Shown here one piece after another: positions 52,726-60,543 of a DNA stretch of 64,000 nt. The notes below the pieces were generated by a model. The model searched no databases. It saw nothing but the letters and a program-made list of their open reading frames with translations, and was not told the origin of the DNA. Both the position numbers and the translations under genes were made by a program. The DNA is from Cryomorpha sp963748925 (lineage in GTDB: Bacteria > Bacteroidota > Bacteroidia > Flavobacteriales_D > Cryomorphaceae): the NCBI GenBank assembly GCA_963748925.1, contig CAVVKG010000001.1, positions 434,001-498,000 on the forward strand. Direction: 5' to 3'. Every line of letters starts with the position of its first letter. Positions within the stretch are counted from its first letter, which is position 1.

Positions 52726-52798
52726 ATTAATCTAAAAAAGAATACAGAGCTATATAATATTCTGAAAATCGTCGTTATTCTAATATTGAACTTAATCT

Positions 52799-53338
52799 AT
52801 GAAATCAAGTATGAAAATATTCTTTAGTCTCGTTTTTACATTTTTGCTATTTCCTGCGTTTTCTCAAAAAGGAGAACAGTTTCCTAATATTGAAACTGAA
52901 ATGATTTCCGGTCAAACAGTGGAATTACCGTCTCATTTATTGGGTAAATACTCACTGATAGGAGTGGGCACCAGCAAAAAAGCTGAAGAGGATCTTCGCA
53001 CATGGCAAACACCCATCTACAACAAGTTTATTGCAAAAACAGGGTTGATGGATGAGATGTATGATGTCAATGTATGTTTCTTACCGCTCTTCACTGGAGC
53101 CTCCCAGGCAGCTAAGGGAAAAGTAATTAAAAAGCTCAAAGAAAATAATGAGGCTCTGGTCATAAACAACGTATATGTTTATGCAGGTAGCCGCGATCCT
53201 TTTAAAGGAATAGGAATCGATGATAAATCAGAGCCTTACTTTTTGCTACTTGATGCAAACGGTAAAATTGTTTGGTATGCTGAGGGTAGTTTTCGCCAAA
53301 AGTATTTTGAAGAGATTGAATCAATTTTGAATAAGTAA
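52799..53338 (+). CDS. thioredoxin-fold periplasmic protein without CxxC
   Basis: 179 aa with signal peptide (KIFFSLVFTFLLFPAFSQ). The order GEQFPNIETEMISGQTVELP, KYSLIGVGTSKKAEEDLRTW, and EPYFLLLDANGKIVWYAEGSF is that of redoxin/ATP10-like thioredoxin folds, but the redox CxxC is absent, so a chaperone-like or binding role is more likely than disulfide exchange. A -7-like TAATATTG lies at 52781-52788. Not assigned to a named family. Confidence 0.65.
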   Translation: MKSSMKIFFSLVFTFLLFPAFSQKGEQFPNIETEMISGQTVELPSHLLGKYSLIGVGTSKKAEEDLRTWQTPIYNKFIAKTGLMDEMYDVNVCFLPLFTGASQAAKGKVIKKLKENNEALVINNVYVYAGSRDPFKGIGIDDKSEPYFLLLDANGKIVWYAEGSFRQKYFEEIESILNK

Positions 53339-53611
53339 AGGATGTTGTGGTTGCTCGATAATAACTTGAGTGAGCACTAATTTTGCGTTATAATGAATTT
53401 AAATTAGCCTTTGATAGGTAAAAACATTATTCCCTTATAAGCACTTATTGCACTCTCGGCAATGAAACCAACATCTTAAAAGAGTGTTGCGCAATTAACA
53501 AACATGGATCACTAAAAGGCCTGAGGCTCTAAAAAGCATCATAATTATCCTTTAAAGGAGGAAATTTAGAATGTGATTTAGAAATAAACAACACACACCC
53601 TAAAAAAATGG
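53339..53611. other. intergenic region
   Basis: No gene is visible. A -7 element TAATTTTG at 53378-53385 with TTG 24 bases upstream could start a short plus-strand RNA that ends at the bidirectional terminator near 53640, but the spacing is poor and no structure supports it. Confidence 0.3.
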
Positions 53612-53643
53612 GCACAAAAAAACCCGGTATAAAAACCGGGTTT
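53612..53643. terminator. bidirectional terminator
   Basis: AAACCCGGT (53620-53628) pairs perfectly with ACCGGGTTT (53635-53643). A seven-base A-run before the stem gives a strong T-run on the minus strand, where the 51-aa gene ends. On the plus side there is a weaker T-rich tail. Confidence 0.8.
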
Positions 53644-53646
53644 ATT

Positions 53647-53802
53647 TTATTGGACAACTATTGCATCCGGATATTTTTCTTTCCAGAATTCTAGTTTACC
53701 CATATCTCTGATGGTAATAACGGTTTTACTATCAAGCCTTACTTTAATCTTTGGCTTAAGTTCTTTAACCTTAGTACTCTTTCTTGTTCTAGGTCTTCCC
53801 AT
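53647..53802 (-). CDS. 51-aa basic protein with AT-hook-like GRPR motif
   Basis: ATG at 53802 to TAA at 53647. The protein opens MGRPRTRKSTKVKELKPKIK and continues VRLDSKTVITIRDMGKLEFW, ending KYPDAIVVQ. The GRPR core is the minor-groove-binding AT-hook motif; the second half looks like a short strand-helix. It has its own strong terminator 4 bases past the stop and an inverted repeat TAACGG/CCGTTA (53824-53841) just upstream. Codon pattern and context support a real gene; a DNA-binding role is inference. Confidence 0.75.
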   Translation of the reverse strand: MGRPRTRKSTKVKELKPKIKVRLDSKTVITIRDMGKLEFWKEKYPDAIVVQ

Positions 53803-53887
53803 TCGTAAATTTGTTTATGTAAATAACGGAAAATACCGTTAGTTGTTTCAATCTTGAACGTTAATAATACAAAAAAATATCTGATAA

Positions 53888-54508
53888 TCATCTCTTTTTA
53901 AACAAATAAGCTCCTTTTTCTGCTCCCCAGACATAATTATCTTCAGAATCGTACCCGCGATCCCAACTTTTAACCTCATTAGGTAAAATGGAGACGATGG
54001 AGGTAGCGTAAGAAGCACCGTTCATGTTGCTCTTACAGGTACCCTCGTTTGTTGATCCGGCATATTGAAAACCATCGTAATTTAAAAACACAGTACACCC
54101 ATCCTTGTACTTCAAATCAAATGCGGTCATATCCTTAAATTTCTCCGGATTCTGCCAAGCGCCTATAAACTCTTCTTCGTTGGGAATCATGTAAACATCA
54201 CTACTAAATTCTGAATCATTTATTTCAGATAGGAAATAAACTCTTTGGCGGTAAGGTTTGTTGGGTGTTGAGGCCAGAGCTTGCTCAACATACAGCCAGG
54301 CACCGTTAGGCGCTTCGGGCCAGATCCGCGTCATTTTAAGCGATATATTGTAATAAGAAGTATCACTTTCAGATTGCTCACTGGAATCAAATTCGCCTGT
54401 CATCCATTCCACCAGCTGGTCAAAATCGGCGGATGTTTCCTGAGCATTCGCTGAAAAGCAAATAATGGAAAGAAATAGAGCGGCAAAAACTGTGTTAAAT
54501 CTTATCAT
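53888..54508 (-). CDS. CpcT/CpeT-family protein
   Basis: 206 aa with signal peptide (TVFAALFLSIICFSANAQ). The CpeT hallmarks are DQLVEWMTGEFDSSEQSESD, WLYVEQALASTPNKPYRQRVYFL and GCTVFLNYDGFQYAGST followed by SYATSIVSILPNEVKSWDRGYD. In cyanobacteria this fold is a phycobilin lyase. Here there is no pigment context and the protein is exported, so it must bind another ligand or simply keep the beta-barrel fold. Confidence 0.85.
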   Translation of the reverse strand: MIRFNTVFAALFLSIICFSANAQETSADFDQLVEWMTGEFDSSEQSESDTSYYNISLKMTRIWPEAPNGAWLYVEQALASTPNKPYRQRVYFLSEINDSEFSSDVYMIPNEEEFIGAWQNPEKFKDMTAFDLKYKDGCTVFLNYDGFQYAGSTNEGTCKSNMNGASYATSIVSILPNEVKSWDRGYDSEDNYVWGAEKGAYLFKKR

Positions 54509-54555
54509 TGCATTTATATTTTAGGACGAATTTAAGAATCTTAGTCTAACTTACT

Positions 54556-55137
54556 ATGCCGGTAAACGCACTTTATTTGGGACTTTTCTGGATGGTTTAT
54601 TATACCATACACTCAGCACTGGCATCACGTAGGGTCAAAGATTTTTTTGCCAAAAGAATTCCTGCAGTTTATAATTGGTATCAGGTTCTTTATTCTTTTT
54701 TTGCGGGGATTAACTTTACTTTGTTGCTTTGGCTCCACATAATCACACCTTCAGTCAAGGTTTTTCTTCCAAACCAGTTTACCAGGTATACTGGAATTGT
54801 TTTACTGATTTCAGCCCTTATTATTTTTTCAGTCGCCATTACTCAATACCGCTTAAGTTTTTGGGTAAAGTCAGCTCACGATGTTGAGCATCAAAAGTTA
54901 GTCACAACAGGTTTGAATGCATATGTGCGCCATCCATTATATTTTACGGTGCTAGTAGGGCTAGTTGGATTAATCTTACTTTATCCCAGTTGGAAAAATC
55001 TAGTGGTGTCGGTAATAACTACTTTGTACATAATTATCGGTGCCTTGTTGGAAGAACAAAAACTCCTGGAAAATTATACCACTGATTACATTGAATATAG
55101 AAAGCGCGTAAAGATGCTCATACCATTTGTAGTGTGA
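54556..55137 (+). CDS. isoprenylcysteine carboxyl methyltransferase-like membrane protein
   Basis: 193 aa with about five membrane helices. The C-terminal block GLNAYVRHPLYFTVLVGLVGLILLYP followed by ALLEEQKLLENYTTDYIEYRKRVKMLIPF is the ICMT/PEMT methyltransferase signature (RHPLY for the S-adenosylmethionine site, E-E-L-Y-Y-R-V motif). The N-terminal half resembles NnrU/DUF1295-type proteins. The substrate is unknown. It diverges from the CpcT-like gene. Confidence 0.75.
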   Translation: MPVNALYLGLFWMVYYTIHSALASRRVKDFFAKRIPAVYNWYQVLYSFFAGINFTLLLWLHIITPSVKVFLPNQFTRYTGIVLLISALIIFSVAITQYRLSFWVKSAHDVEHQKLVTTGLNAYVRHPLYFTVLVGLVGLILLYPSWKNLVVSVITTLYIIIGALLEEQKLLENYTTDYIEYRKRVKMLIPFVV

Positions 55138-55172
55138 GAATAGTTCAGCTTAAGGAAGAATATAACTAGTAC

Positions 55173-56450
55173 TTAAGACCCGTAACCTTTAGTTCCAGAT
55201 TTTCCTTTGTAATTGCTTTTGCGCTTGAACCCACCTTTTCTGCTCTTATTTCCTCCTCCGGGCTTTCCTCCTCGATTTGGACTTCGCTCTTTTGAGTTGG
55301 GGTCATATGCAAAACTCTCACCGATATCAGGCGGTACAGGTTGTTTCAAGACATCAGTTTCAATTAACTTTTCTATCTGAGCAAATTTTCTTTGTTCTGA
55401 AGGCGTAATGAAAGTAATGGCCATTCCAGTTTGGTCGGCACGAGCCGTGCGCCCTACACGATGTACATAATCTTCTGCTTCATCAGGTACATCAAAATTT
55501 ATAACAAGTTGAAGCTCTTTAATATCAATTCCCCGAGCCAGAATATCTGTGGCAACCAGAATATTAACTTTCTTATTTCTGAACTGACGCATTACCTCTT
55601 CTCGAGCGTCTTGCGTAAGGTCAGAATGCATTTCTTCTACCTGCAATCCTGTCTTTTGTAACTTCCTTGCAATTTCCTTTACCGCTCTCTTTGTTCTTGA
55701 GAAAACAATGACCCCATGTAAACCTTCCTTATTCAATAATTTGGTAATAAGCGCAGTTTTATCCTTGTCTTGAACCAAATAAGCTACTTGCATAACACCT
55801 GCAGCCGGTTTAGACATAGATAAACTAATCTGCTCAGGTTCTTGCAGAATAGTCTTTGCTAGCTGTCGTATTTTTGAGGGCATGGTAGCCGAGAACATCA
55901 AAGTTTGCCTCTCTTTTGGTAAGAATGACACAATGCGCATCAGGTCTTCATAAAAACCCATGTCGAGCATTCTGTCAGCCTCATCGAGTATAAGATGTGT
56001 GAGGTCCTGCGTTTTTACATAACCCAGGTTTAAGTGGGAAATGAGCTTGCCCGGTGTAGCAATTACAAAGTCGGTACCGGTTGTTAAAGCCGTTTTTTGT
56101 TGTTGAAATTCAGACCCGTCTCCTCCACCATATAATGAGCACGAGCTCATATCCGTAAAGTAGGAGAGGCCTTCGAGCGATCTGTCTATCTGCAAAGCAA
56201 GCTCTCTGGTGGGCACAATAACCAAAGCCTTTATGGAATTTGACTTATTGTCGTTTTGCATTAGCTGATGGATAACAGGCAACAAAAAAGCAGCTGTTTT
56301 TCCTGTCCCTGTCTGGGCACAGGCTATCAAATCCTTATTATCTAAAATTATCGGGAGTGCTTGCTCCTGAATGGGTGTGGCTTCTTTAAAGCCCATGGCG
56401 TCTAATCCTTCCAGAAGTTTAGGGTTTAAGCCGAATGATTCAAACTTCAC
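55173..56450 (-). CDS. DEAD-box RNA helicase, RhlE-like
   Basis: 425 aa. Q motif FESFGLNPKLLEGLDAMGFKEATPIQ, Walker A AQTGTGKT (45-52), PTRELALQ, LILDEADRMLDMGF, SAT (MFSATMP), ARGIDIKELQ and HRVGRTARADQ are all in place. The C-terminal 50 residues are a basic, glycine-rich tail (NRGGKPGGGNKSRKGGFKRK) that binds RNA nonspecifically. It probably helps rRNA maturation or mRNA turnover. Confidence 0.94.
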   Translation of the reverse strand: MKFESFGLNPKLLEGLDAMGFKEATPIQEQALPIILDNKDLIACAQTGTGKTAAFLLPVIHQLMQNDNKSNSIKALVIVPTRELALQIDRSLEGLSYFTDMSSCSLYGGGDGSEFQQQKTALTTGTDFVIATPGKLISHLNLGYVKTQDLTHLILDEADRMLDMGFYEDLMRIVSFLPKERQTLMFSATMPSKIRQLAKTILQEPEQISLSMSKPAAGVMQVAYLVQDKDKTALITKLLNKEGLHGVIVFSRTKRAVKEIARKLQKTGLQVEEMHSDLTQDAREEVMRQFRNKKVNILVATDILARGIDIKELQLVINFDVPDEAEDYVHRVGRTARADQTGMAITFITPSEQRKFAQIEKLIETDVLKQPVPPDIGESFAYDPNSKERSPNRGGKPGGGNKSRKGGFKRKSNYKGKSGTKGYGS

Positions 56451-56503
56451 TTATCTTTTTGTCTTTTTTCTTTGCCGCAAGGTATAATAAATCACCTTGA
56501 AAA

Positions 56504-56534
56504 TTGGTAGGGCAGTTGATGGATATTAACTTTG
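56504..56534 (+). promoter_or_regulatory. promoter of the yaaA operon
   Basis: TTG (56504-56506), 20 bases, then TAACTTTG (56527-56534, full TAnnTTTG match). The predicted start near 56541 leaves a leader of about 32 bases. It faces away from the DEAD-box gene. Confidence 0.55.
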
Positions 56535-56572
56535 CGACCCGAATTAGTTTAAAAAAGCGCTAATCAACTGAT

Positions 56573-57355
56573 ATGATGATACTTCTCTCACCGGCTAAAA
56601 CTCTCGATTATGATTCGAAAGCCCCTTTTGAGCAGTATTCCGACCTTTTATTTCCAGAAAAAGCAACTTATTTATCGGGAAAGTTAAAGAAATTATCTGT
56701 ACGCAAGCTAAAATCACTGATGGATATTAGTGATGATTTAGCCCAATTAAACTATCAGCGAAATCAGGAAAGAGCTTTTCCTTCTAATTTGGAAAATTCA
56801 AAACAAGCCATTTACGCTTTTAAGGGAGATGTTTATATGGGTTTGAAAGCAGAAGATTTTTCTGATACAGAATTGAACTATGCTCAGGAGCATATTCGCG
56901 TGCTTTCTGGATTATACGGTATGTTGAGACCTTTGGATTTAATGCAGCCTTACCGTTTGGAGATGGGTACAAGCTGGGCCGTTACTCCAAAGACTCAAAA
57001 CCTCTATAAGTTTTGGAAAAAAATTGTGACCGACCAGATTATTAACGATTTGGAATCAACAGATTCAAAATTTCTTATTAATCTCGCCTCTCAGGAATAC
57101 GCTAAGGCTGTTGATTTTAAAAAGATAGATATTCCCGTCGTTTCTCCTGATTTTAAAGAAGAAAAGGGAGATGCATTTAAGATGATTAGCTTTTTTGCCA
57201 AGAAGGCTCGTGGAATGATGGCTGCCTATATTGTAAAGAATCAAATTACCAAACTAGAAGACCTCAAGGGTTTTGATAGTGAAGGATATAATTTTAATGA
57301 ACGTCTTTCCGACATTGGAAAGCATAAATGGGTATTTACCCGCAAATCAACATAA
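56573..57355 (+). CDS. yaaA: peroxide stress protein YaaA
   Basis: 260 aa, the family length. The start MMILLSPAKTLDYDSKAP, the block LNYAQEHIRVLSGLYGMLRPLDLMQPYRLEMGT and NLASQEYAKAVD with VVSPDFKEEKGDAFKMISFFAKKARGMMAAYIV are diagnostic. YaaA lowers free iron during peroxide stress and binds DNA. It heads an operon with an FKBP isomerase (6 bases on) and a KdsC-like phosphatase. Confidence 0.95.
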   Translation: MMILLSPAKTLDYDSKAPFEQYSDLLFPEKATYLSGKLKKLSVRKLKSLMDISDDLAQLNYQRNQERAFPSNLENSKQAIYAFKGDVYMGLKAEDFSDTELNYAQEHIRVLSGLYGMLRPLDLMQPYRLEMGTSWAVTPKTQNLYKFWKKIVTDQIINDLESTDSKFLINLASQEYAKAVDFKKIDIPVVSPDFKEEKGDAFKMISFFAKKARGMMAAYIVKNQITKLEDLKGFDSEGYNFNERLSDIGKHKWVFTRKST

Positions 57356-57361
57356 TAACCT

Positions 57362-58087
57362 ATGAAAATTAAATTGAAATCGTTCGTTCTTTTTGCAGGA
57401 GTGCTATGCCTTATGGCATCTGCGGCTTGCGCTCAAAAAGGCGACAAAAAAGGTGGTAAATCTGCCGAAATGAAAACAGAAATGGACTCTGTGTCCTATA
57501 TTTTTGGGACAAGTCTGGGTTCCAATATTCGTCAATCAGGAATTGAAGGAGTTAATGTAGATCAAGTGATGCTTGGTCTTGAGGACGCACTTGAAGGAGA
57601 TTCTGCTATGAAAATTTCTATAGAAGAAGGTAGCACAATCGTGCGTGCTTTTATGGCAGAAGTTCAGAAGAAAAAAGCCGCTGAGTCGACTAAAATAGCA
57701 ACTGATTATATGGAGAAAGCTGCTGCTGACGGGAAGCTACAATCTACTGAAAGCGGAATTCTTTATGAGGTTGTTACGATGGGTGAAGGTCCAAAACCGG
57801 AAGCTACTGATAAAGTAAAAGTTAATTACGAAGGTAAAACAACTGCGGGTGAAGTTTTTGACAGCAGCTATGAGCGCGGTCAACCGGCTGAGTTTCCGCT
57901 AAACCGTGTTATTCCAGGATGGACTGAAATACTTCAGGAAATGCCAGTAGGAAGTACATGGATAGTTACCATTCCGCCTGCATTGGCTTATGGCGAAAGA
58001 GGTAGCCCGCCAAACATTGGCCCTAATGAAGTGTTAATCTTCAAAATTGAGCTTTTAGAGATTCTTCCTCCTGCTCCAACGAAATAA
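57362..58087 (+). CDS. FKBP-type peptidyl-prolyl isomerase (FkpA/Mip-like)
   Basis: 241 aa. After a signal peptide (SFVLFAGVLCLMASAACAQ), the N-terminal dimer helices run through MDSVSYIFGTSLGSNIRQ to KKAAESTKIATDYMEKAAA. The FKBP domain begins near 135 (GILYEVVTMGEGPKPEATDKVKVNYEGKT) with VFDSSYERGQPAEFPLNRVIPGWTE and ALAYGERGSPPNIGPNEVLIFKIELLEI. It should act as a periplasmic folding factor. It starts 6 bases after yaaA and its stop is 2 bases before the next gene. Confidence 0.93.
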   Translation: MKIKLKSFVLFAGVLCLMASAACAQKGDKKGGKSAEMKTEMDSVSYIFGTSLGSNIRQSGIEGVNVDQVMLGLEDALEGDSAMKISIEEGSTIVRAFMAEVQKKKAAESTKIATDYMEKAAADGKLQSTESGILYEVVTMGEGPKPEATDKVKVNYEGKTTAGEVFDSSYERGQPAEFPLNRVIPGWTEILQEMPVGSTWIVTIPPALAYGERGSPPNIGPNEVLIFKIELLEILPPAPTK

Positions 58088-58089
58088 TA

Positions 58090-58737
58090 ATGTTATTTGA
58101 GAATATTAATTTCCTTCTCCGCGAAATGGGTGCACCGCCCCTTTCGGGAGAAGGATTTTTAGCTTTAGACCCAGACAGCTTATGGGAACTTGTTGATCAG
58201 TTAGCAGTACCCTTTGAGTTGCTCAATACAGTTGATATTGAGAAAAGCCGAAAGGCACATAGTCAGAAAGAGATTAAGCTTATAGTTCTGGATGTAGATG
58301 GCGTGTTTACCGATGGTGGCATGTATTATACTTCTGGCGGGGAGGAGATCAAAAAATTTAATGTCAAAGATGGAATGGCTATTACCAGAGCTATTTCAAA
58401 AGGTATGCAGTTTGGCATCATCAGCGCAGCTTCGCGAAGCGAGGTCGTGAAGATCAGAGCCGGAATACTAGGAATTCAGCATGTTTATGTAGGTAAACAG
58501 CCGAAAATTGAAGTTTTGGAGACCTGGTTGTACAAATTCGGGTTTGGATTTGAAAACGTGGCCTATATTGGTGATGACATTAACGATGTAGATATTTTAA
58601 GTAGGGCAGGATTAAGTGCTGCTCCTGCAGATGCGGTGCCTCAGGCTAAAAAAGCCGCGAAGATAATTCTACAGAAAAAAGGGGGCGAGGGCTGTATCAG
58701 AGAATTTATAGAAAACTATATTATTACGATTGATTAA
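58090..58737 (+). CDS. KdsC-like HAD phosphatase with N-terminal extension
   Basis: 215 aa. The HAD core spans about 62-210: nucleophile pair D68/D70 (VLDVDGVFTDGG), FNVKDGMAIT, GIISAASRSEVV, VYVGKQPKIEVLETWLYK and IGDDINDVDILSRAG. This matches 3-deoxy-D-manno-octulosonate-8-phosphate and CMP-sialate phosphatases. The first 60 residues (MLFENINFLLREMGAPPLSG onward) are not part of the usual 170-190 aa enzyme and are unexplained. The likely role is Kdo release for lipid A-core synthesis, but other sugar-8-phosphates are possible. Confidence 0.88.
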   Translation: MLFENINFLLREMGAPPLSGEGFLALDPDSLWELVDQLAVPFELLNTVDIEKSRKAHSQKEIKLIVLDVDGVFTDGGMYYTSGGEEIKKFNVKDGMAITRAISKGMQFGIISAASRSEVVKIRAGILGIQHVYVGKQPKIEVLETWLYKFGFGFENVAYIGDDINDVDILSRAGLSAAPADAVPQAKKAAKIILQKKGGEGCIREFIENYIITID

Positions 58738-58754
58738 AAATTGGCATAAAATAT

Positions 58755-58785
58755 TTTGGTGCATCTAAATTTCAAACTACCTTTG
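58755..58785 (+). promoter_or_regulatory. consensus Bacteroidota promoter in an intergenic region
   Basis: TTTG (58755-58758), exactly 19 bases, then TACCTTTG (58778-58785): the best promoter match in the window, both boxes complete at ideal spacing. No plus-strand gene follows; the next plus-strand feature is a terminator about 90 bases on. It therefore predicts a short RNA. Confidence 0.6.
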
Positions 58786-58791
58786 CATTCA

Positions 58792-58902
58792 GCAAGCATC
58801 ATCTAAAAGGTCAACCGCCTCTCGACTGGATGGTGGTGTTTTGCTTCTTTAAGAACAAACCTCTCTATATAAAAAAATCCCCTTCCGGGGATTTCGTTTT
58901 TT
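58792..58902 (+). ncRNA. candidate small RNA of about 110 nt
   Basis: Predicted from the consensus promoter just upstream and the terminator at its end. Internal hairpins are ACCGCC/GGTGGT (about 58816-58839) and TTCTT-T-AAGAA. A 24-codon frame starting at an ATG inside it runs through the terminator stem and is unlikely to be a protein. I do not recognise it as SRP, 6S or another known RNA. The terminator also serves the minus-strand gene, so only the promoter speaks directly for the RNA. Confidence 0.42.
58875..58902. terminator. bidirectional terminator
   Basis: AAATCCCC (58875-58882) pairs perfectly with GGGGATTT (58887-58894) around TTCC. On the minus strand it runs into a long T-run (A-run 58871-58877 on plus), suiting the coiled-coil gene; on the plus strand TTTCGTTTTTT follows. 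Confidence 0.85.
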
Positions 58903-58924
58903 AACGTTTTATGAAATCAACAAA

Positions 58925-59848
58925 CTAGAGTTTATCTAGAATGCTTTTTTTCTCGCGTATCTGTTGTTTCTTCGATTCAAGAATATCGTGTTTTTCGTCA
59001 ATGATGGTCTGTTGCTGAACCAAGGTGCTGTTCAATTTATCATAAGTTATTTGGGCTTCCGAAGCCTGCTTTTGAAGAGCTGAAAGTTCTTTTTGGACAG
59101 CTTTCGGATCCATGCTCTCTACAATTTTGTCCAATTCAGAGACTTGTAACACTAGCTTCTCGGATGCATCAGCAAGCAGAACTTCTCTTTCAACTAGTTT
59201 GGACTTCTCCGCTTTCGCAACGTCGATGGTCGATGAAGTTTTTGCAAGTGCCTTTTGTTCTTTTGATAATTGTTTTTGAGAAGACTTTAACTGCTCTTGA
59301 TTATAATTATGGGCGGTTGCTTTCGCTAAAACTAAGGAGTCAGCAGGCTCTTTTCCTTTTAAAGCGCTTTTCATTCTGCGTTTCTCTTCGTCGCTATGAA
59401 CAGAAACTTTTGAATTTAAATCAGCAACCTTAGACTCTAATTCCTTTGTGGTCTTCTGCAAGATTTCTGCTTCTCGTTCTTGTTCGTTAATCTTAGAACT
59501 CAACTTTTCTTTTGACTTGATGGTTTTCGATAAATCTTTCGAAGTAGATTTTGATTCCTTCTCAAGTGCTTTCAATTCTGCTTTCTTTTTATCAAATTCA
59601 AATGCTTCGAATTCAGCCTTCTTGCGATCACGCATTTCGGTTATGTTTTTAGCATCGCGCATGGCCTGCTCAGCATCTGGTCTTATTTTCGCCAAGTCTT
59701 TTTCGAGCCCGGCAATATCTTTTTCTTGTTCTTTAACGACTTTCTCTAAACTCTTTATTTCACTTTTAAGAACTGAAGGATCTGGAGTTTCCTGAGCATT
59801 TAAAGAAAGGCCAAGAAAAAGGACAAATAGTGTACTGAAAGTTTTCAT
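58925..59848 (-). CDS. exported coiled-coil protein
   Basis: 307 aa with signal peptide (TFSTLFVLFLGLSLNAQ). Nearly the whole mature chain is a charged, heptad-like coiled coil rich in Lys, Glu and Ser (for example LKSEIKSLEKVVKEQEKDIAG and ELKALEKESKSTSKDLSKTI). No catalytic motif or membrane helix is visible. It resembles the coiled-coil part of EnvC- or TolA-type periplasmic proteins only in composition. Family unknown. Confidence 0.75.
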   Translation of the reverse strand: MKTFSTLFVLFLGLSLNAQETPDPSVLKSEIKSLEKVVKEQEKDIAGLEKDLAKIRPDAEQAMRDAKNITEMRDRKKAEFEAFEFDKKKAELKALEKESKSTSKDLSKTIKSKEKLSSKINEQEREAEILQKTTKELESKVADLNSKVSVHSDEEKRRMKSALKGKEPADSLVLAKATAHNYNQEQLKSSQKQLSKEQKALAKTSSTIDVAKAEKSKLVEREVLLADASEKLVLQVSELDKIVESMDPKAVQKELSALQKQASEAQITYDKLNSTLVQQQTIIDEKHDILESKKQQIREKKSILDKL

Positions 59849-59863
59849 TTTTGTTTGGTTGAA

Positions 59864-60487
59864 TTAGGCTGTAATTGACTCTTTTAAAGAGTGAAAGATA
59901 ACCAAAAGTTCGTTTTCTAGCGCATTATTTTTATCCTTTGCGTACCAGGCATGAATAGATTCAACAAATTTCTCAAAAGTAATTATAGAAGCATCTTCCT
60001 TCTTGAACTCAACCACTTTCTCCTGAACTATTTTAGGTCTGGGACCCCAAGTAGCCAAGTCTTCCAGATTATCGGCTTTCATAAAAACAACTTTTGGAAT
60101 AGACCTTGAACCGTTGGTTAAATATTGATCCATAAAAGCTAAATTCTCATCGCGAAGAACAATTTGCATTTCAACATTGGCGGAAGCTTTTGCCAACTGA
60201 GCGATATAAGGTATGTTTTGAGCTGCATCGCCACACCAAGCTTCAGATATAACTGCCCACTTCATATCGAAAGGGATAGAATTTACGGCCGCGATCAGCG
60301 TTTCAGATACCTTGATGGTTTTGTTCCAACGGCTCATTCGTTTGAAGTTGAGCTTAGTATAATTCACCAAACCTTCACTTTGATTTGGTCCGGTGGTAGA
60401 TCCATTATCTACCAAAGAACCAACTAATTCGACGTAAGCATCGTAGGAAAGTGAGTTCTTTAGAGCGTTAACTTTTATGTTATCCAT
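59864..60487 (-). CDS. thioredoxin-like family protein with single-Cys WCGD site
   Basis: 207 aa from ATG at 60487; the open frame goes further up but would enter the divergent hydrolase region. The motif VISEAWCGDAAQNIPYIAQLA has C85 but lacks the second active-site cysteine of thioredoxin, as in the thioredoxin_9-type family. Supporting boxes are VEMQIVLRDENLAFMDQYL and SRSIPKVVFM. It may handle thiols through a monothiol route; that is inference. It ends 15 bases before the coiled-coil gene starts. Confidence 0.82.
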   Translation of the reverse strand: MDNIKVNALKNSLSYDAYVELVGSLVDNGSTTGPNQSEGLVNYTKLNFKRMSRWNKTIKVSETLIAAVNSIPFDMKWAVISEAWCGDAAQNIPYIAQLAKASANVEMQIVLRDENLAFMDQYLTNGSRSIPKVVFMKADNLEDLATWGPRPKIVQEKVVEFKKEDASIITFEKFVESIHAWYAKDKNNALENELLVIFHSLKESITA

Positions 60488-60543
60488 TTTTTTATCCCTT
60501 AAATTTGTTATTAATCGTTTAATTTGAAGCTTTAAAACTGCGC

